From Nocardiopsis ganjiahuensis DSM 45031 (lineage in GTDB: Bacteria; Actinomycetota; Actinomycetes; Streptosporangiales; Streptosporangiaceae), in assembly GCF_000341085.1 (NCBI RefSeq), contig NZ_ANBA01000002.1:496001-560000 (forward strand): 64,000 bases of DNA, given 5' to 3'. Numbering within the stretch: the first letter of the stretch is position 1; each line of letters starts with the position of its first letter. A model generated the notes under the pieces. It worked only from the letters and a program-made list of their open reading frames with translations, did not search any database and was not told the origin of the DNA. Shown piece by piece: positions 52,719 to 60,959 of this stretch. The translations under genes were made by a program, and so were the position numbers.

Positions 52719-53763
52719 AGTCCGCGACACTCCGCCCGATCTCGTCCTCGGAGAGGTTCAGGTGTTCAAGGATGGTGAACCGGCCCGGGCGGGTGCCCGG
52801 GGCGTGTGCCACCGCCCGCGCGAACGAGGCCTCGTCGAGGCCGACGTCGGAGGGGACGATCGGCAGGTCGTGGCGGATCAGGCAGTTCCGCATCTCCTCC
52901 AGGCGCGCCTGCGGCCAGTCCAGGTGCTTGACCCGCAGGTAGGACGCATACAGCGCGCCCAGACCGGCGAGTTCGCCGTGGTTGCTGGTACCGGGGTAGA
53001 GCTGGGTGATCGCGTGCAGGATCTCGTGGCAGGCACCACTGGCCGGACGGCTGGACCCGCAGGCCGACATGGCCATGCCGGACAGCACCAGGCCCTCGGC
53101 CAGGACCTTGAGGAACCCGTCGGACTCGATCGAGTCGGGGCGATGCAGGACCGCCTCGGCGGCAACGCGGGCGAAGGTGACGGCCATGCCGTCGACCGGC
53201 TCGCCGTTCACCCTGCCGGCGAGCTCCCAGTCCTCGATGGCCGAGATGTTGCTGACCACGTCGCCGATGCCGGAGCGCACCAGGTGCGCGGGGGCCGCCT
53301 GGACGTAGTCGACGTCGATGACGATCGCGAGGGGCATGGTGACGCCGATGGACGGCTTGCCGCCCTCGTGCTCCAGGGAGCTGACGGGGGAGGCGATGCC
53401 GTCGTGGGCCAGGTTCGTGGCCACGGCCACCATCGGGATGCCCGCCATGGTCGCGGCGAACTTGGTGACGTCGATGGTCTTTCCGCCGCCGATGCCGGCC
53501 ACGGCCTCGTAGGCGCCGGAGCGCAGCTTCTTGCCCAGTTCGGTCGCCGCGTCGACGGTGCCTTCCTCGACCTGGAAGACCTCACAGTTCGGCAGGTCCA
53601 GGTCAGCGGCGATCTGTGCGCCCTGGCCCGGGCCCACCGCGACGGCGATGCGTCCCTCGGTGGCGATGCGGCGGTCGGCCAGCACCGATCCGAGTGAGGC
53701 GATGGCTCCCCGGCGAACGTCGATCGCCAGAGGGGAGGGGAGCATTCGGGCTAGTAGTGGCAC
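52696..53763 (-). CDS. Glycerol-1-phosphate dehydrogenase-like enzyme
   Basis: A 355-residue iron/zinc-dependent alcohol dehydrogenase of the AraM/glycerol-1-phosphate dehydrogenase type. GIGGGKTIDVTKF binds NAD(P), and VATNLAHDGIASPVSS is typical of the family. Metal ligands Asp168, His246 and His262 are present. Relatives reduce dihydroxyacetone phosphate to sn-glycerol 1-phosphate, the archaeal-type stereoisomer. A related polyol phosphate is possible. The GTG at 53763 overlaps the upstream gene by 13 bases and has GGGAG upstream. Confidence 0.85.
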   Translation of the reverse strand: MPLLARMLPSPLAIDVRRGAIASLGSVLADRRIATEGRIAVAVGPGQGAQIAADLDLPNCEVFQVEEGTVDAATELGKKLRSGAYEAVAGIGGGKTIDVTKFAATMAGIPMVAVATNLAHDGIASPVSSLEHEGGKPSIGVTMPLAIVIDVDYVQAAPAHLVRSGIGDVVSNISAIEDWELAGRVNGEPVDGMAVTFARVAAEAVLHRPDSIESDGFLKVLAEGLVLSGMAMSACGSSRPASGACHEILHAITQLYPGTSNHGELAGLGALYASYLRVKHLDWPQARLEEMRNCLIRHDLPIVPSDVGLDEASFARAVAHAPGTRPGRFTILEHLNLSEDEIGRSVADYVEAVGR

Positions 53764-54482
53764 GCGATCTCCCTTGCCTTGGCCAGGTCGTCGTGGTTGT
53801 CGACCTCGACCCAGTCGACCTTGCCGATGGGGGCGACGGAGATCTTCTCGCCGCGGCGGACGAGCTCCTGGTAGCCGTCCTCGTAGTACAGCTGCGGGTC
53901 GCGCTCCCAGGTGGCCTTGAGTGCGTCGGCCAGGCGCGGGGCCAGCGAGCCCTCGATGAGGGTGGCGCCGATGTACTCACCCGCGGCGGTGGCGGGGTCC
54001 ATCAGCTTGGTGATGGTGCTGAGGTGACCGTCCTCGTCGAGGGTCACCTTCATCTCCTCGTCGGCGAGGGTTTTCACGTTGTCCACCGCGAGGAGCAGTT
54101 CCGGACCCCGGGCGGCGAGTAGCGTTTCCTCGACACTCACCGGGTGAACGGTGTCACCGTTGACGAGGAGGACGCCCTCGGAGAAGAACTCACGCGCGGT
54201 CCACAGGGAGTAGGCGTTGTTCCACTCCTCGGCCTTGTCGTTGTAGCTGAGGGTGAGCTTGACGCCGTGGCGCTGCTCCAGCGCCTCCTTGCGCTCCTCC
54301 ACGGCCTCGGCACGGTAACCGACCACGACGACGACGTCGGTGAGCCCGGCGGCGGCCAGGTTGCGCAGCGAGATGTCCATGATGGTCGTCTCGCCGTCGA
54401 CTGGCACCAGGGCCTTGGGCAGGGTGTCGGTGTAGGGGCGCAGACGGCGCCCCGCGCCTGCGGCGAGAACCATTCCGAGCAT
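53751..54482 (-). CDS. Cytidylyltransferase-like NTP transferase
   Basis: A 243-residue nucleotidyltransferase. GMVLAAGAGRRLRPYTD is the nucleotide-binding loop, PKALVPVDG carries a conserved Lys, LLVNGDTVHP holds the metal-binding Asp, and WVEVDNHDDLAKA closes the domain. It resembles phosphocholine and inositol-1-phosphate cytidylyltransferases. It heads a three-gene overlapping set (NTase, dehydrogenase, CDP-alcohol phosphotransferase). Making a CDP-polyol from the dehydrogenase product is the obvious inference. Confidence 0.83.
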   Translation of the reverse strand: MLGMVLAAGAGRRLRPYTDTLPKALVPVDGETTIMDISLRNLAAAGLTDVVVVVGYRAEAVEERKEALEQRHGVKLTLSYNDKAEEWNNAYSLWTAREFFSEGVLLVNGDTVHPVSVEETLLAARGPELLLAVDNVKTLADEEMKVTLDEDGHLSTITKLMDPATAAGEYIGATLIEGSLAPRLADALKATWERDPQLYYEDGYQELVRRGEKISVAPIGKVDWVEVDNHDDLAKAREIACHY

Positions 54483-54515
54483 GAGGGCGTGTTCCTCCTT
54501 AGTTCGGGGAGGCTC

Positions 54516-55217
54516 TCACGCCTCCCCGTTCGTTCCGGCGGCCGGTTGGCCCCCGTCTCCCCGGTGGATGATCGGGTCATCCCCCGGGACGGCGGTGTCG
54601 TCGCCGCCCTCTGTGGCGGCGCTGACGCGCACGTCGGCCACCGGTGTGGCGCTCCAGGTGCGCACTGCCTCGCGGACGAGCAAGATCGCCAGGTATGCGG
54701 CGAGTATGCCGTAGGCGGGCGTGAGGGCGGAAAACGCGCCCCCGACCGCGATGACGATCATCCTGCCGTCCCAGCCGAGTGCGGCGCGCCGCACCCACGC
54801 CGGCCGGCTCACACCGACAGCGGGACGTGCGACGTCGTCGCGGTGGTGGCAGACGACCGTCACCAAGAGTACGAACACCAGAGGACCGGGTACGCCGGAC
54901 GCGAGCCCGACGACCGCCAGGTAGCTGTACTCGGTGACGCGCAGGACCGGGGGTACGAGCCAGTCGTACCGCCCGTCGTGGGGATGGCCCGAGGCCAGAC
55001 CGGACAGTAGCAGGGCAGCGACCGGTGCGAACAGGGTAATGCCTGTCAGCTGTCCCTGGTCCGCCGCGGTCGGCACCAGTACGACAACGGCTGCGGCGAC
55101 CGCGGTGAGCAGCGGTGGAGCGAGCCCCGGCAGGATCCTCCCCAGCAGCACCCCCATGTGACTGTCATCACGAAGAAAGCGCAGGTCGGGGACGGCCGGG
55201 TTGAGGGCCTCACTCAT
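54516..55217 (-). CDS. Polytopic membrane protein
   Basis: A 233-residue protein with about five helices (for example GLAPPLLTAVAAAVVVLVP and AYGILAAYLAILLVREAVR) and conserved-looking HPHDGRYDWLVPPVLRVTEY and CHHRDD. This resembles the DUF5941-type membrane domain associated with CDP-alcohol phosphotransferases; that match is from memory. The last 35 residues are polar. Its start overlaps the upstream membrane gene by four bases. Probably part of the same operon as the NTase gene. Confidence 0.6.
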   Translation of the reverse strand: MSEALNPAVPDLRFLRDDSHMGVLLGRILPGLAPPLLTAVAAAVVVLVPTAADQGQLTGITLFAPVAALLLSGLASGHPHDGRYDWLVPPVLRVTEYSYLAVVGLASGVPGPLVFVLLVTVVCHHRDDVARPAVGVSRPAWVRRAALGWDGRMIVIAVGGAFSALTPAYGILAAYLAILLVREAVRTWSATPVADVRVSAATEGGDDTAVPGDDPIIHRGDGGQPAAGTNGEA

Positions 55218-55948
55218 CGCCCGGCCTCCCGGGACGAGGGATCGACCAGCTCTCCGGTGATCGCGACGCCGCAGCCGACGACGAGGCTGAGGAAGGCGAC
55301 CCGCGCGTCCAGGGCCACGGTGGCCACGGCGATCACGAGGAAGCGGGTCGGCTGCCCGAAGGCCATGACCCTGCGGGCCGTCCGGGCCAGGGAGGGGCCC
55401 TCGGCCCCGACCGCGGCGGACCGGGGTGGGAGCACCCGGTGCTCGGTGGCCTGCCGTGCGGACGCGTAAGGCCCGGGCTCGCGCGGCCCGGGCACGTGGA
55501 GGCCCTCAGGACGACGCTGTGAGGGCAGAGCGAGAGGTTTCAGGTTCGAGGACGCCGGAGGGGCCGAGCGGGCCACCAGAAGCGCGTCACGCAGGGCCAG
55601 GGCGATCAGCGCCCCGGCAGCCCACCCCCAGGCGCTGGCGAACCCCGCGGCCGCCGCCCCGAACGCGAGCCCGACGTAGACGATGTACTCCCGGAGCTGG
55701 GCCGCCATGGACGCGGTCCAGACGGTGAGGGCGTCCCTGCGGTTGGCCCGCATCCGGGAGCGGACCGCGTCGCAGAACAGGACCAGGCCGAGCAGGGCCG
55801 ACCCGGCCAGGGCACCGACGAGGTCGACCCTGCTGAACCAGACCGCCGCGGCGACCGCCGCCACGACGCTGATGCGCGTCACCCCCGAACGGGTGACGCG
55901 TCTGCGCTCCAACATCCGCGCGGTCACCCGCGCCACCGTGCCTGCCAT
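55214..55948 (-). CDS. Polytopic membrane protein
   Basis: A 244-residue protein with an Arg-rich start, helices at about 28-60, 90-120 and 205-235, and a polar loop between (about 130-190). The segment DAVRSRMRANRRDALTVWTA, followed by QLREYIVYVGLAFG, is charged and conserved-looking between helices. It may be a degenerate relative of CDP-alcohol phosphotransferases, but no intact motif is present. It leads the five-gene leftward operon that ends at the 51.9 kb terminator. Confidence 0.55.
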   Translation of the reverse strand: MAGTVARVTARMLERRRVTRSGVTRISVVAAVAAAVWFSRVDLVGALAGSALLGLVLFCDAVRSRMRANRRDALTVWTASMAAQLREYIVYVGLAFGAAAAGFASAWGWAAGALIALALRDALLVARSAPPASSNLKPLALPSQRRPEGLHVPGPREPGPYASARQATEHRVLPPRSAAVGAEGPSLARTARRVMAFGQPTRFLVIAVATVALDARVAFLSLVVGCGVAITGELVDPSSREAGR

Positions 55949-56082
55949 GTCCGTGCCCTCCCAGTTTCAGCTGAGAGTCACCGTCGCCTACGCTCTGTAC
56001 GCAATCAACCACTGACACGCGCATGCCTGCGCACCTGCCGCTTCGGGTCTCTCCGAAGGCGTTCCGGACAGGTCCGGACACA

Positions 56083-56121
56083 AAAGAGCGCACCTCCGGA
56101 ACAGTCCGGGATGCGCTCTTT
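56083..56121 (-). terminator. Terminator of the TagGH-like operon
   Basis: AAAGAGCGCA (56083-56092) pairs with 56112-56121, with further TCCGGA/TCCGG pairing inside. It lies 29 bases past the ABC ATPase stop. Confidence 0.8.
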
Positions 56122-56149
56122 GCGGGCTTGTGGGTGAATCAGGCGGTGG

Positions 56150-57061
56150 TCAGGCGGCCTGGCCGCCGTCCTTGCCCCCGGTGTCTTCGGAGCCGGTCTC
56201 GGGCTTCTCCTCGGCCTCGACCTTCTTCTCCGCGGCCTCGGCCCGCTTCTTCTTGGCCTCGTCCTTCTTCTTGCGCTCCTCGATCTCCACCCTGGTGTCC
56301 TCGTTGTACGCGGCCAGGGCGGAGTCGATGTCGGTGTCCAGGGCCAGCGCGCCGCCCTTGATGTACAGACCCCGGTTGCAGAAGCGGCGCAGGTCCTTCT
56401 CGTTGTGCGAGACCAGCACCATCGTGCGCTCGTTGGCGAGCATCCGGTCGATGGCCTCGTAGCACTTGCGCTTGAAGGCCTTGTCGCCCACCGCGAGCAC
56501 CTCGTCGACCAGCATGATGGGGTGCTCCAGCTGGGAGATGAGCGCGAATCCCAGGCGCACCTTCATACCGCTGGAGTAGTGCCGCACCGGGGTGTCGATG
56601 AACTTCGGCTTGACCTCGGCGAAGTCGACGATGTCGTCGAAGCGCTCGTCGATCTCCTTCTCGGACATGCCGTGCAGCGATCCGACCAGGTACACGTTCT
56701 CGCGCCCGGTCAGGTTGTCGTTGAACCCGGCACGCAGCTCCAGGAGCGGGGCCACCTTGCCGTGCACGCTGACCTTGCCCTCGTCCGGGAGGAGTACCCC
56801 GGCGATCATCTTGAGCAGGGTCGACTTGCCGGTGCCGTTCTTGCCGACGATGCCCACGCAGTCGCCCTTGGCGATGTCGAAGGAGACGTCGCGCAGCGGC
56901 CAGAACTCGTTGCCCTCGGCGTTGGGGTCGCGCTTGCTGCCGTGGATGAACATCTCACGGAGGCTGCGCTTGCGGCGGCGGTTCACGGCGAACTTCACAC
57001 CGAGGCCCTTGGCCTCGATGACCGGACCACTGGTGACCGCGGCCTCGTAGGTGGACGCCAT
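56150..57061 (-). CDS. Wall-polymer ABC exporter ATPase (TagH-like)
   Basis: A 303-residue ABC ATPase of the polysaccharide/teichoic-acid export class. Walker A is GKNGTGKST, signature YSSGMKVRLGFA, and Walker B LVDEVLAVGD. The N terminus has the usual FAVNRRRKRSLREMF segment. A Lys/Glu-rich coiled tail (about 255-303) follows. The ATG at 57061 shares its A with the permease stop as TGATG, with AAGGAG just before it. It exports an undecaprenol-linked polymer together with the permease. Confidence 0.92.
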   Translation of the reverse strand: MASTYEAAVTSGPVIEAKGLGVKFAVNRRRKRSLREMFIHGSKRDPNAEGNEFWPLRDVSFDIAKGDCVGIVGKNGTGKSTLLKMIAGVLLPDEGKVSVHGKVAPLLELRAGFNDNLTGRENVYLVGSLHGMSEKEIDERFDDIVDFAEVKPKFIDTPVRHYSSGMKVRLGFALISQLEHPIMLVDEVLAVGDKAFKRKCYEAIDRMLANERTMVLVSHNEKDLRRFCNRGLYIKGGALALDTDIDSALAAYNEDTRVEIEERKKKDEAKKKRAEAAEKKVEAEEKPETGSEDTGGKDGGQAA

Positions 57062-57894
57062 CACAACTCCTTCAGAACGGACATCTCCAGACGGCGGAAC
57101 GTCCAGTATCCGATGACGAACATCAGGATGGAACCGACCACCGCAGAGGTCAACGCCAGAGGACTCGGCGTTAGTTCCTCGAATCCAGGGAACCACACCG
57201 TGCGGTGCATCTGGAAGATGCCCACCAGCGGGTTGATCTCGTAGAGCGTCTTCACCCAGCCCGGCGCACCGGAGCCCAGCACCATGGCGGCCGGGAACAG
57301 GATCGCCGACCCGTAGAACAGGATGCGGGTCAGGATGCGCGTCAGGCGTTCCACGTCACGGAGCAACACGTTGACCGCGGACAGGAACAGGGTGACGCCC
57401 AGACCGAACATGAAGGTGAGCACGACCGCCAGCGGCAGCCAGAGGAGCATCCCCTCCCACGTGAAGCGTCCGCCCAGGGAGAAGACGAAGATCAGCAGGA
57501 CCGGCCAGGTCAGCACGTACTCGATGAACTTGGTGCCCACCGTGGCCATGGGGAAGATCTCACGGGGGACCTTCATCGTGGTGATCAGCTTCGAGTGCGT
57601 GATCATCGCGCGCGGCGCCTCGCTGAGGATCGCGCCGAAGGTGGTCCAGGGCAGGATGCCCGCGACGAGGAAGAGGACGTAACCACCGTACGCCCCCGCG
57701 TCCTCGGGCATTCCCCGGTTCGCCTGGAGCACGACGCCGAAGACGAAGTAGTACACCAACGTCAGTGCGAGGGGTTCCAACATCGTCCAGGCGTAACCCA
57801 GCACAGACTGCTGGTACTTGACCTTCAGGTCGCGCCGGACCAGGAGGCCGACGACCTTCCGGTGCTCCCAGACGGCCAGCGTCCTTGACGCCAC
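57061..57894 (-). CDS. Wall-polymer ABC exporter permease (TagG-like)
   Basis: A 277-residue ABC-2 permease with six helices. VRRDLKVKYQQSVLGYAWTM is the characteristic cytoplasmic motif of polysaccharide exporters, and YEINPLVGIFQMHRTVWF is the extracellular signature. GTG 57894 is chosen because GGAGG lies 5 bases before it; a TTG at 57906 is the alternative. It forms an exporter with the downstream ATPase. It diverges from the IspD/TarI-like gene. Confidence 0.9.
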   Translation of the reverse strand: MASRTLAVWEHRKVVGLLVRRDLKVKYQQSVLGYAWTMLEPLALTLVYYFVFGVVLQANRGMPEDAGAYGGYVLFLVAGILPWTTFGAILSEAPRAMITHSKLITTMKVPREIFPMATVGTKFIEYVLTWPVLLIFVFSLGGRFTWEGMLLWLPLAVVLTFMFGLGVTLFLSAVNVLLRDVERLTRILTRILFYGSAILFPAAMVLGSGAPGWVKTLYEINPLVGIFQMHRTVWFPGFEELTPSPLALTSAVVGSILMFVIGYWTFRRLEMSVLKEL

Positions 57895-58264
57895 CGCCAC
57901 CTCCAAGGTTTGAGATCGTCCGGTTCACGATGTGCCGGACAGTCGCGTCTACGAACTCGCCTGCGCGCACCAGCCGTCTATGCGGTCACGCGGCCGAACC
58001 CTCACCGGACCGGAACGGGGGAGTTTCGGGTGACCGGGGGATGTCTCCGACCGCGCCCGGCTCCACGACCGAATCAGAGGAGGTATGGACCGGGCACGCC
58101 CAACAGGCGTCCATAGGTTACCGCTGCATCGGACAGACCGTGCCAACCACGTGCCGTGCACCCCACATCCGTACCATTCCCGTCCGCGTCCTCCCCCCCT
58201 GCGCCCACCCGCCTTCGGCTAGGGTCGGCGACTGACATCCCCTCCTCAGGAAAGTTGGGAAGCC
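57895..58264. other. Divergent promoter region of exporter and cytidylyltransferase
   Basis: About 370 bases without a supported gene. TAGGGT at 58220-58225 is a -10 candidate for the rightward gene. A short frame at 58085 with a good ribosome site contains TTA and has poor codon use; I do not regard it as a gene. Confidence 0.45.
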
Positions 58265-59017
58265 ATGTCCCCAGGTCCGCGCGTGATCGCGGCCGTTCTG
58301 GCCGGAGGGGTCGGTGCCCGCATGGGCGGCCCCTCCCCCAAGCAGCTGCTGCCGCTGGAGGGACGGCCCATCATCGAGCACTCGATCGCGGCCTTCGAGG
58401 CCAGTCCCGAGGTGGACGAGATCGTCGTGATGATGGTGGACGCCTACGTGGGCAGGGTCGAGGACATCGTCGCCGACGCCGGGTTCACCAAGGTCTCGCG
58501 GGTGCTGCCGGGCGGGGCGACCCGGACGGACACCTCCTACGCGGCGCTGTCCGCCATGGCCCACGCGGCCGGCTCCGACCTGGCCCTGCTGCACGACGCG
58601 GCGCGGCCGCTGGTGAGCCGGGAGACGATCGGGGCGTGTGTGGCGGCGCTCGGCTCGGCCGGGGCCGTGGGGGTGGCGGTGCCCAGCGCCGACACCGTGG
58701 TGAGGGTGGCACCGGGGCGCGGCGGCGGCGAGGTGATCGCGGCGACCCCGGACCGGTCCCGGCTGCGCAGGATGCAGACGCCACAGGGTTTCCGGCTGGA
58801 CGTGGCCCGGCGGGCCTACGCGCTGGCGATGGCCGACCCCGAGCTGGCGGCCACCGACGACTGCGGTGTGGTGCTGCGCTACCTGCCCGAGGAGGAGGTG
58901 CGGATCGTGCCGGGCGAGGAGGCCAACATCAAGGTGACCAACCCCGGCGACGTGGAGGTCGCCGAGACGCTGCTGCGCCGGATGCGCGCCGACGCCGACC
59001 TGGGAGCCCCTTCGTGA
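58265..59017 (+). CDS. IspD/TarI-family cytidylyltransferase
   Basis: A 250-residue CTP transferase. VLAGGVGARMGG with PKQLL is the CTP-binding loop, HDAARPLV is the central signature, MQTPQGF the late one, and NIKVTNPGDVEVAE the C-terminal one. It could be MEP cytidylyltransferase, but IspD usually sits with ispF. Here the neighbours are a TagGH exporter and a GDPD, so a wall-polymer enzyme such as ribitol-5-phosphate cytidylyltransferase (TarI) is more likely. The ATG is at 58265. It overlaps the next gene as GTGA. Confidence 0.83.
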   Translation: MSPGPRVIAAVLAGGVGARMGGPSPKQLLPLEGRPIIEHSIAAFEASPEVDEIVVMMVDAYVGRVEDIVADAGFTKVSRVLPGGATRTDTSYAALSAMAHAAGSDLALLHDAARPLVSRETIGACVAALGSAGAVGVAVPSADTVVRVAPGRGGGEVIAATPDRSRLRRMQTPQGFRLDVARRAYALAMADPELAATDDCGVVLRYLPEEEVRIVPGEEANIKVTNPGDVEVAETLLRRMRADADLGAPS

Positions 59018-59838
59018 ACAGGGGGCGCGGTGTGGGCAGAGTGCGCGGTGTGAGCGGGGGAAGCGGCGGGGGCCGGGTCTTCGGGGCGACCGAGGTGATC
59101 GGGCACCGGGGCGCGGGCCGGGGCGTGGTCGACGGCGCCCGGGAGAACACGCCCGCCTCGTTCGAGCTGGCCGCCCGGACCGGCGCGGACTGGATCGAGA
59201 TCGACGTGCGCCGGACCGCCGACGACCGGCTGGTGCTCTTCCACAACGCGGCGCTGGACGACGGCCGCGCGGTCGTGGACCTGACCGAGGAGCAGTGCCG
59301 GGAGGCCGGGCTGGCCGGGCTGGAGGAGGGCCTGTCCGCCGTCCCGCCCGAACTGGGGCTCGACGTGGACGTCAAGACGGTGATGGAGGACGGGGTGGAC
59401 GCCCCGGCGCGGCGGACCCTCTCCCTCGTGCTGCCGTTCCTGCGCCGGGAGGCCGAGCGCCGCCGAATGTTCGTCTGCTCGTTCGACCCCGGCCTTCTGT
59501 CGGGGGTGCACGAGGGCGCTCCGGGGGTGGCGACGGCGTGGATGCCGTACGTGCGCAACCCCGCGGACTCCGCGATCCCGGGGGCGGTGGGCCTGGGCTG
59601 CCCGATCGTGGCGGTGGACGCCCGGGCGCTGGGGCTCGAGGGCGAGGCCCCCCGGCCGGGCCGCCGCCCGCTGGAGTACACGGTGGAGGCGGCGCACCGG
59701 GCCGGACTGGAGATGATCTCCTGGTGCCCGGACCCGGTGGACGCGGCGCGGTTCGCGGCGGCCGGGATGGACGCCGTGGTGGTGGACGACGTGCCCGGAG
59801 CGGTGACGGCCCTGAAGGGTGCCGAAGGCGCCGGATAG
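59014..59838 (+). CDS. Glycerophosphodiester phosphodiesterase
   Basis: A 274-residue GDPD-family enzyme. VIGHRGAG, ENTPASFELA, WIEIDVRRTADDRLV and FHNAAL supply the metal-binding and catalytic residues, and LDVDVK and MDAVVVDD complete the TIM barrel. No signal peptide, so it is cytoplasmic. It cleaves glycerophosphodiesters; here it may recycle or edit a polymer precursor. The GTG at 59014 overlaps the IspD/TarI stop as GTGA, so both are made together. Confidence 0.87.
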   Translation: MNRGRGVGRVRGVSGGSGGGRVFGATEVIGHRGAGRGVVDGARENTPASFELAARTGADWIEIDVRRTADDRLVLFHNAALDDGRAVVDLTEEQCREAGLAGLEEGLSAVPPELGLDVDVKTVMEDGVDAPARRTLSLVLPFLRREAERRRMFVCSFDPGLLSGVHEGAPGVATAWMPYVRNPADSAIPGAVGLGCPIVAVDARALGLEGEAPRPGRRPLEYTVEAAHRAGLEMISWCPDPVDAARFAAAGMDAVVVDDVPGAVTALKGAEGAG

Positions 59839-59847
59839 CCGGAGCGG

Positions 59848-60936
59848 TCAGATGCGGTCGAGGAGTTCGGCCTTCTTCGTGCCGAACTCCTCGTCCGTGA
59901 GCAGGCCCTTCGCGTGCAGGTCGCCGAGGCGTTCGATCTGCTCGAAGATCCACGAGGTGTCGTTGCCCTGCTGAGCGCCCGCGGCCGGGGCGGGCTCGAC
60001 CTGCCTGTGTCCGTCCCCGGCGGGCAGCCCCTCCGGGGTGTCGTCGGCTCCGTCGTCGCCCCGGGCGCTTCCGACCCCGGGCAGGTTCACGGTGAGGCGG
60101 GGGCTGCGCACGGCCTCCAACGTGCTGCGGGCCACGCCCTTCCACCACTCCGGGTCGTCCGGGCCGGGCCCGGCGTCCTCGTCGGTGACCGCGCCGGAGC
60201 CCAGCCCGGGGCGGGTGGAGCCGCCCAGGGCCCACCGGTACGCGGTGACGGTGGCGGCGAGCAGGAACGCCTGGTGGATCTCGTTGCCCTCCTCCCCGGC
60301 ACGCAGCACGTTGAGGTCGTTCTTGGGCTTGGCCGAGGCCTCCTTGGCGCTCTTCTCCGTGAGGATGCGGACGAACCCCCAACCCCAGTCGTCGAGGGGC
60401 GCCCACTCCGCTCCGGTGATGTCCCCGAGCTCGTACTCGCGGCGCTGTTTCTTCTTCTTGTAGCTGCTCGCGTAACCGCCCGCCCAGACGAGGGAGAGGC
60501 GGTCGGCCTCCAGCCGGGCGGTGCCCTCGCAGGTCCTGATGTGCAGGGGCAGGGCGGGGACCAGCCGGGTCGGGGTGGCGGGGTCGGGCGGCCCGGCCTG
60601 GCTCGCCGCGAACCGCACCTGGTCGGCCAGGTACTCGGCGACCAGCTCGGTCTTGGCCGGGCCGGTGATCCGGAAGGGCTGGGCCTTGTCGTCGAGCATC
60701 GCGCCGACGGCCGCGTAGGGGTCCATCCGGTCGTGCAGCCGCAGGCTCATCACCCAGCCGTTCTTGCGCCCGGCACCGGGCCGGAAGTCGACGTCCTGGA
60801 TCGCGGAGACCGGGACTTCGAGGCTGTCGAGGAGCTTGAACAGCGGGCTCTTGAACCAACCCTTGGTCTCGTACCTGATGGCGATCGACTCACTGTCGAA
60901 CACCCAGGCGGCCTGGTCCCCACGCAACTCGTCCAT
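59848..60936 (-). CDS. DUF4429-SHOCT protein, copy 2
   Basis: A 362-residue protein. It opens MDELRGDQAAWVFD, carries a DUF4429-like duplicated beta domain (about 1-250; GWVMSLRLHDRMDPYAA, ADQVRFAASQA, IRTCEGTARLE), a low-complexity linker, and a C-terminal SHOCT motif WIFEQIERLGDLHAKGLLTD. SHOCT is a short helical oligomerisation motif. It lacks transmembrane helices. It is over half identical by eye to the next gene and arose by tandem duplication. The ATG at 60936 has GAGGGAAG upstream. Confidence 0.8.
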   Translation of the reverse strand: MDELRGDQAAWVFDSESIAIRYETKGWFKSPLFKLLDSLEVPVSAIQDVDFRPGAGRKNGWVMSLRLHDRMDPYAAVGAMLDDKAQPFRITGPAKTELVAEYLADQVRFAASQAGPPDPATPTRLVPALPLHIRTCEGTARLEADRLSLVWAGGYASSYKKKKQRREYELGDITGAEWAPLDDWGWGFVRILTEKSAKEASAKPKNDLNVLRAGEEGNEIHQAFLLAATVTAYRWALGGSTRPGLGSGAVTDEDAGPGPDDPEWWKGVARSTLEAVRSPRLTVNLPGVGSARGDDGADDTPEGLPAGDGHRQVEPAPAAGAQQGNDTSWIFEQIERLGDLHAKGLLTDEEFGTKKAELLDRI

Positions 60937-60959
60937 GACTTCCCTCTCCGACTTTCCGT

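Noticed and set aside
58085-58222. A 45-codon frame with a good ribosome site in the exporter-cytidylyltransferase gap
   Set aside because: Contains TTA, has poor codon bias and a Pro/Arg/His-rich translation with no support.
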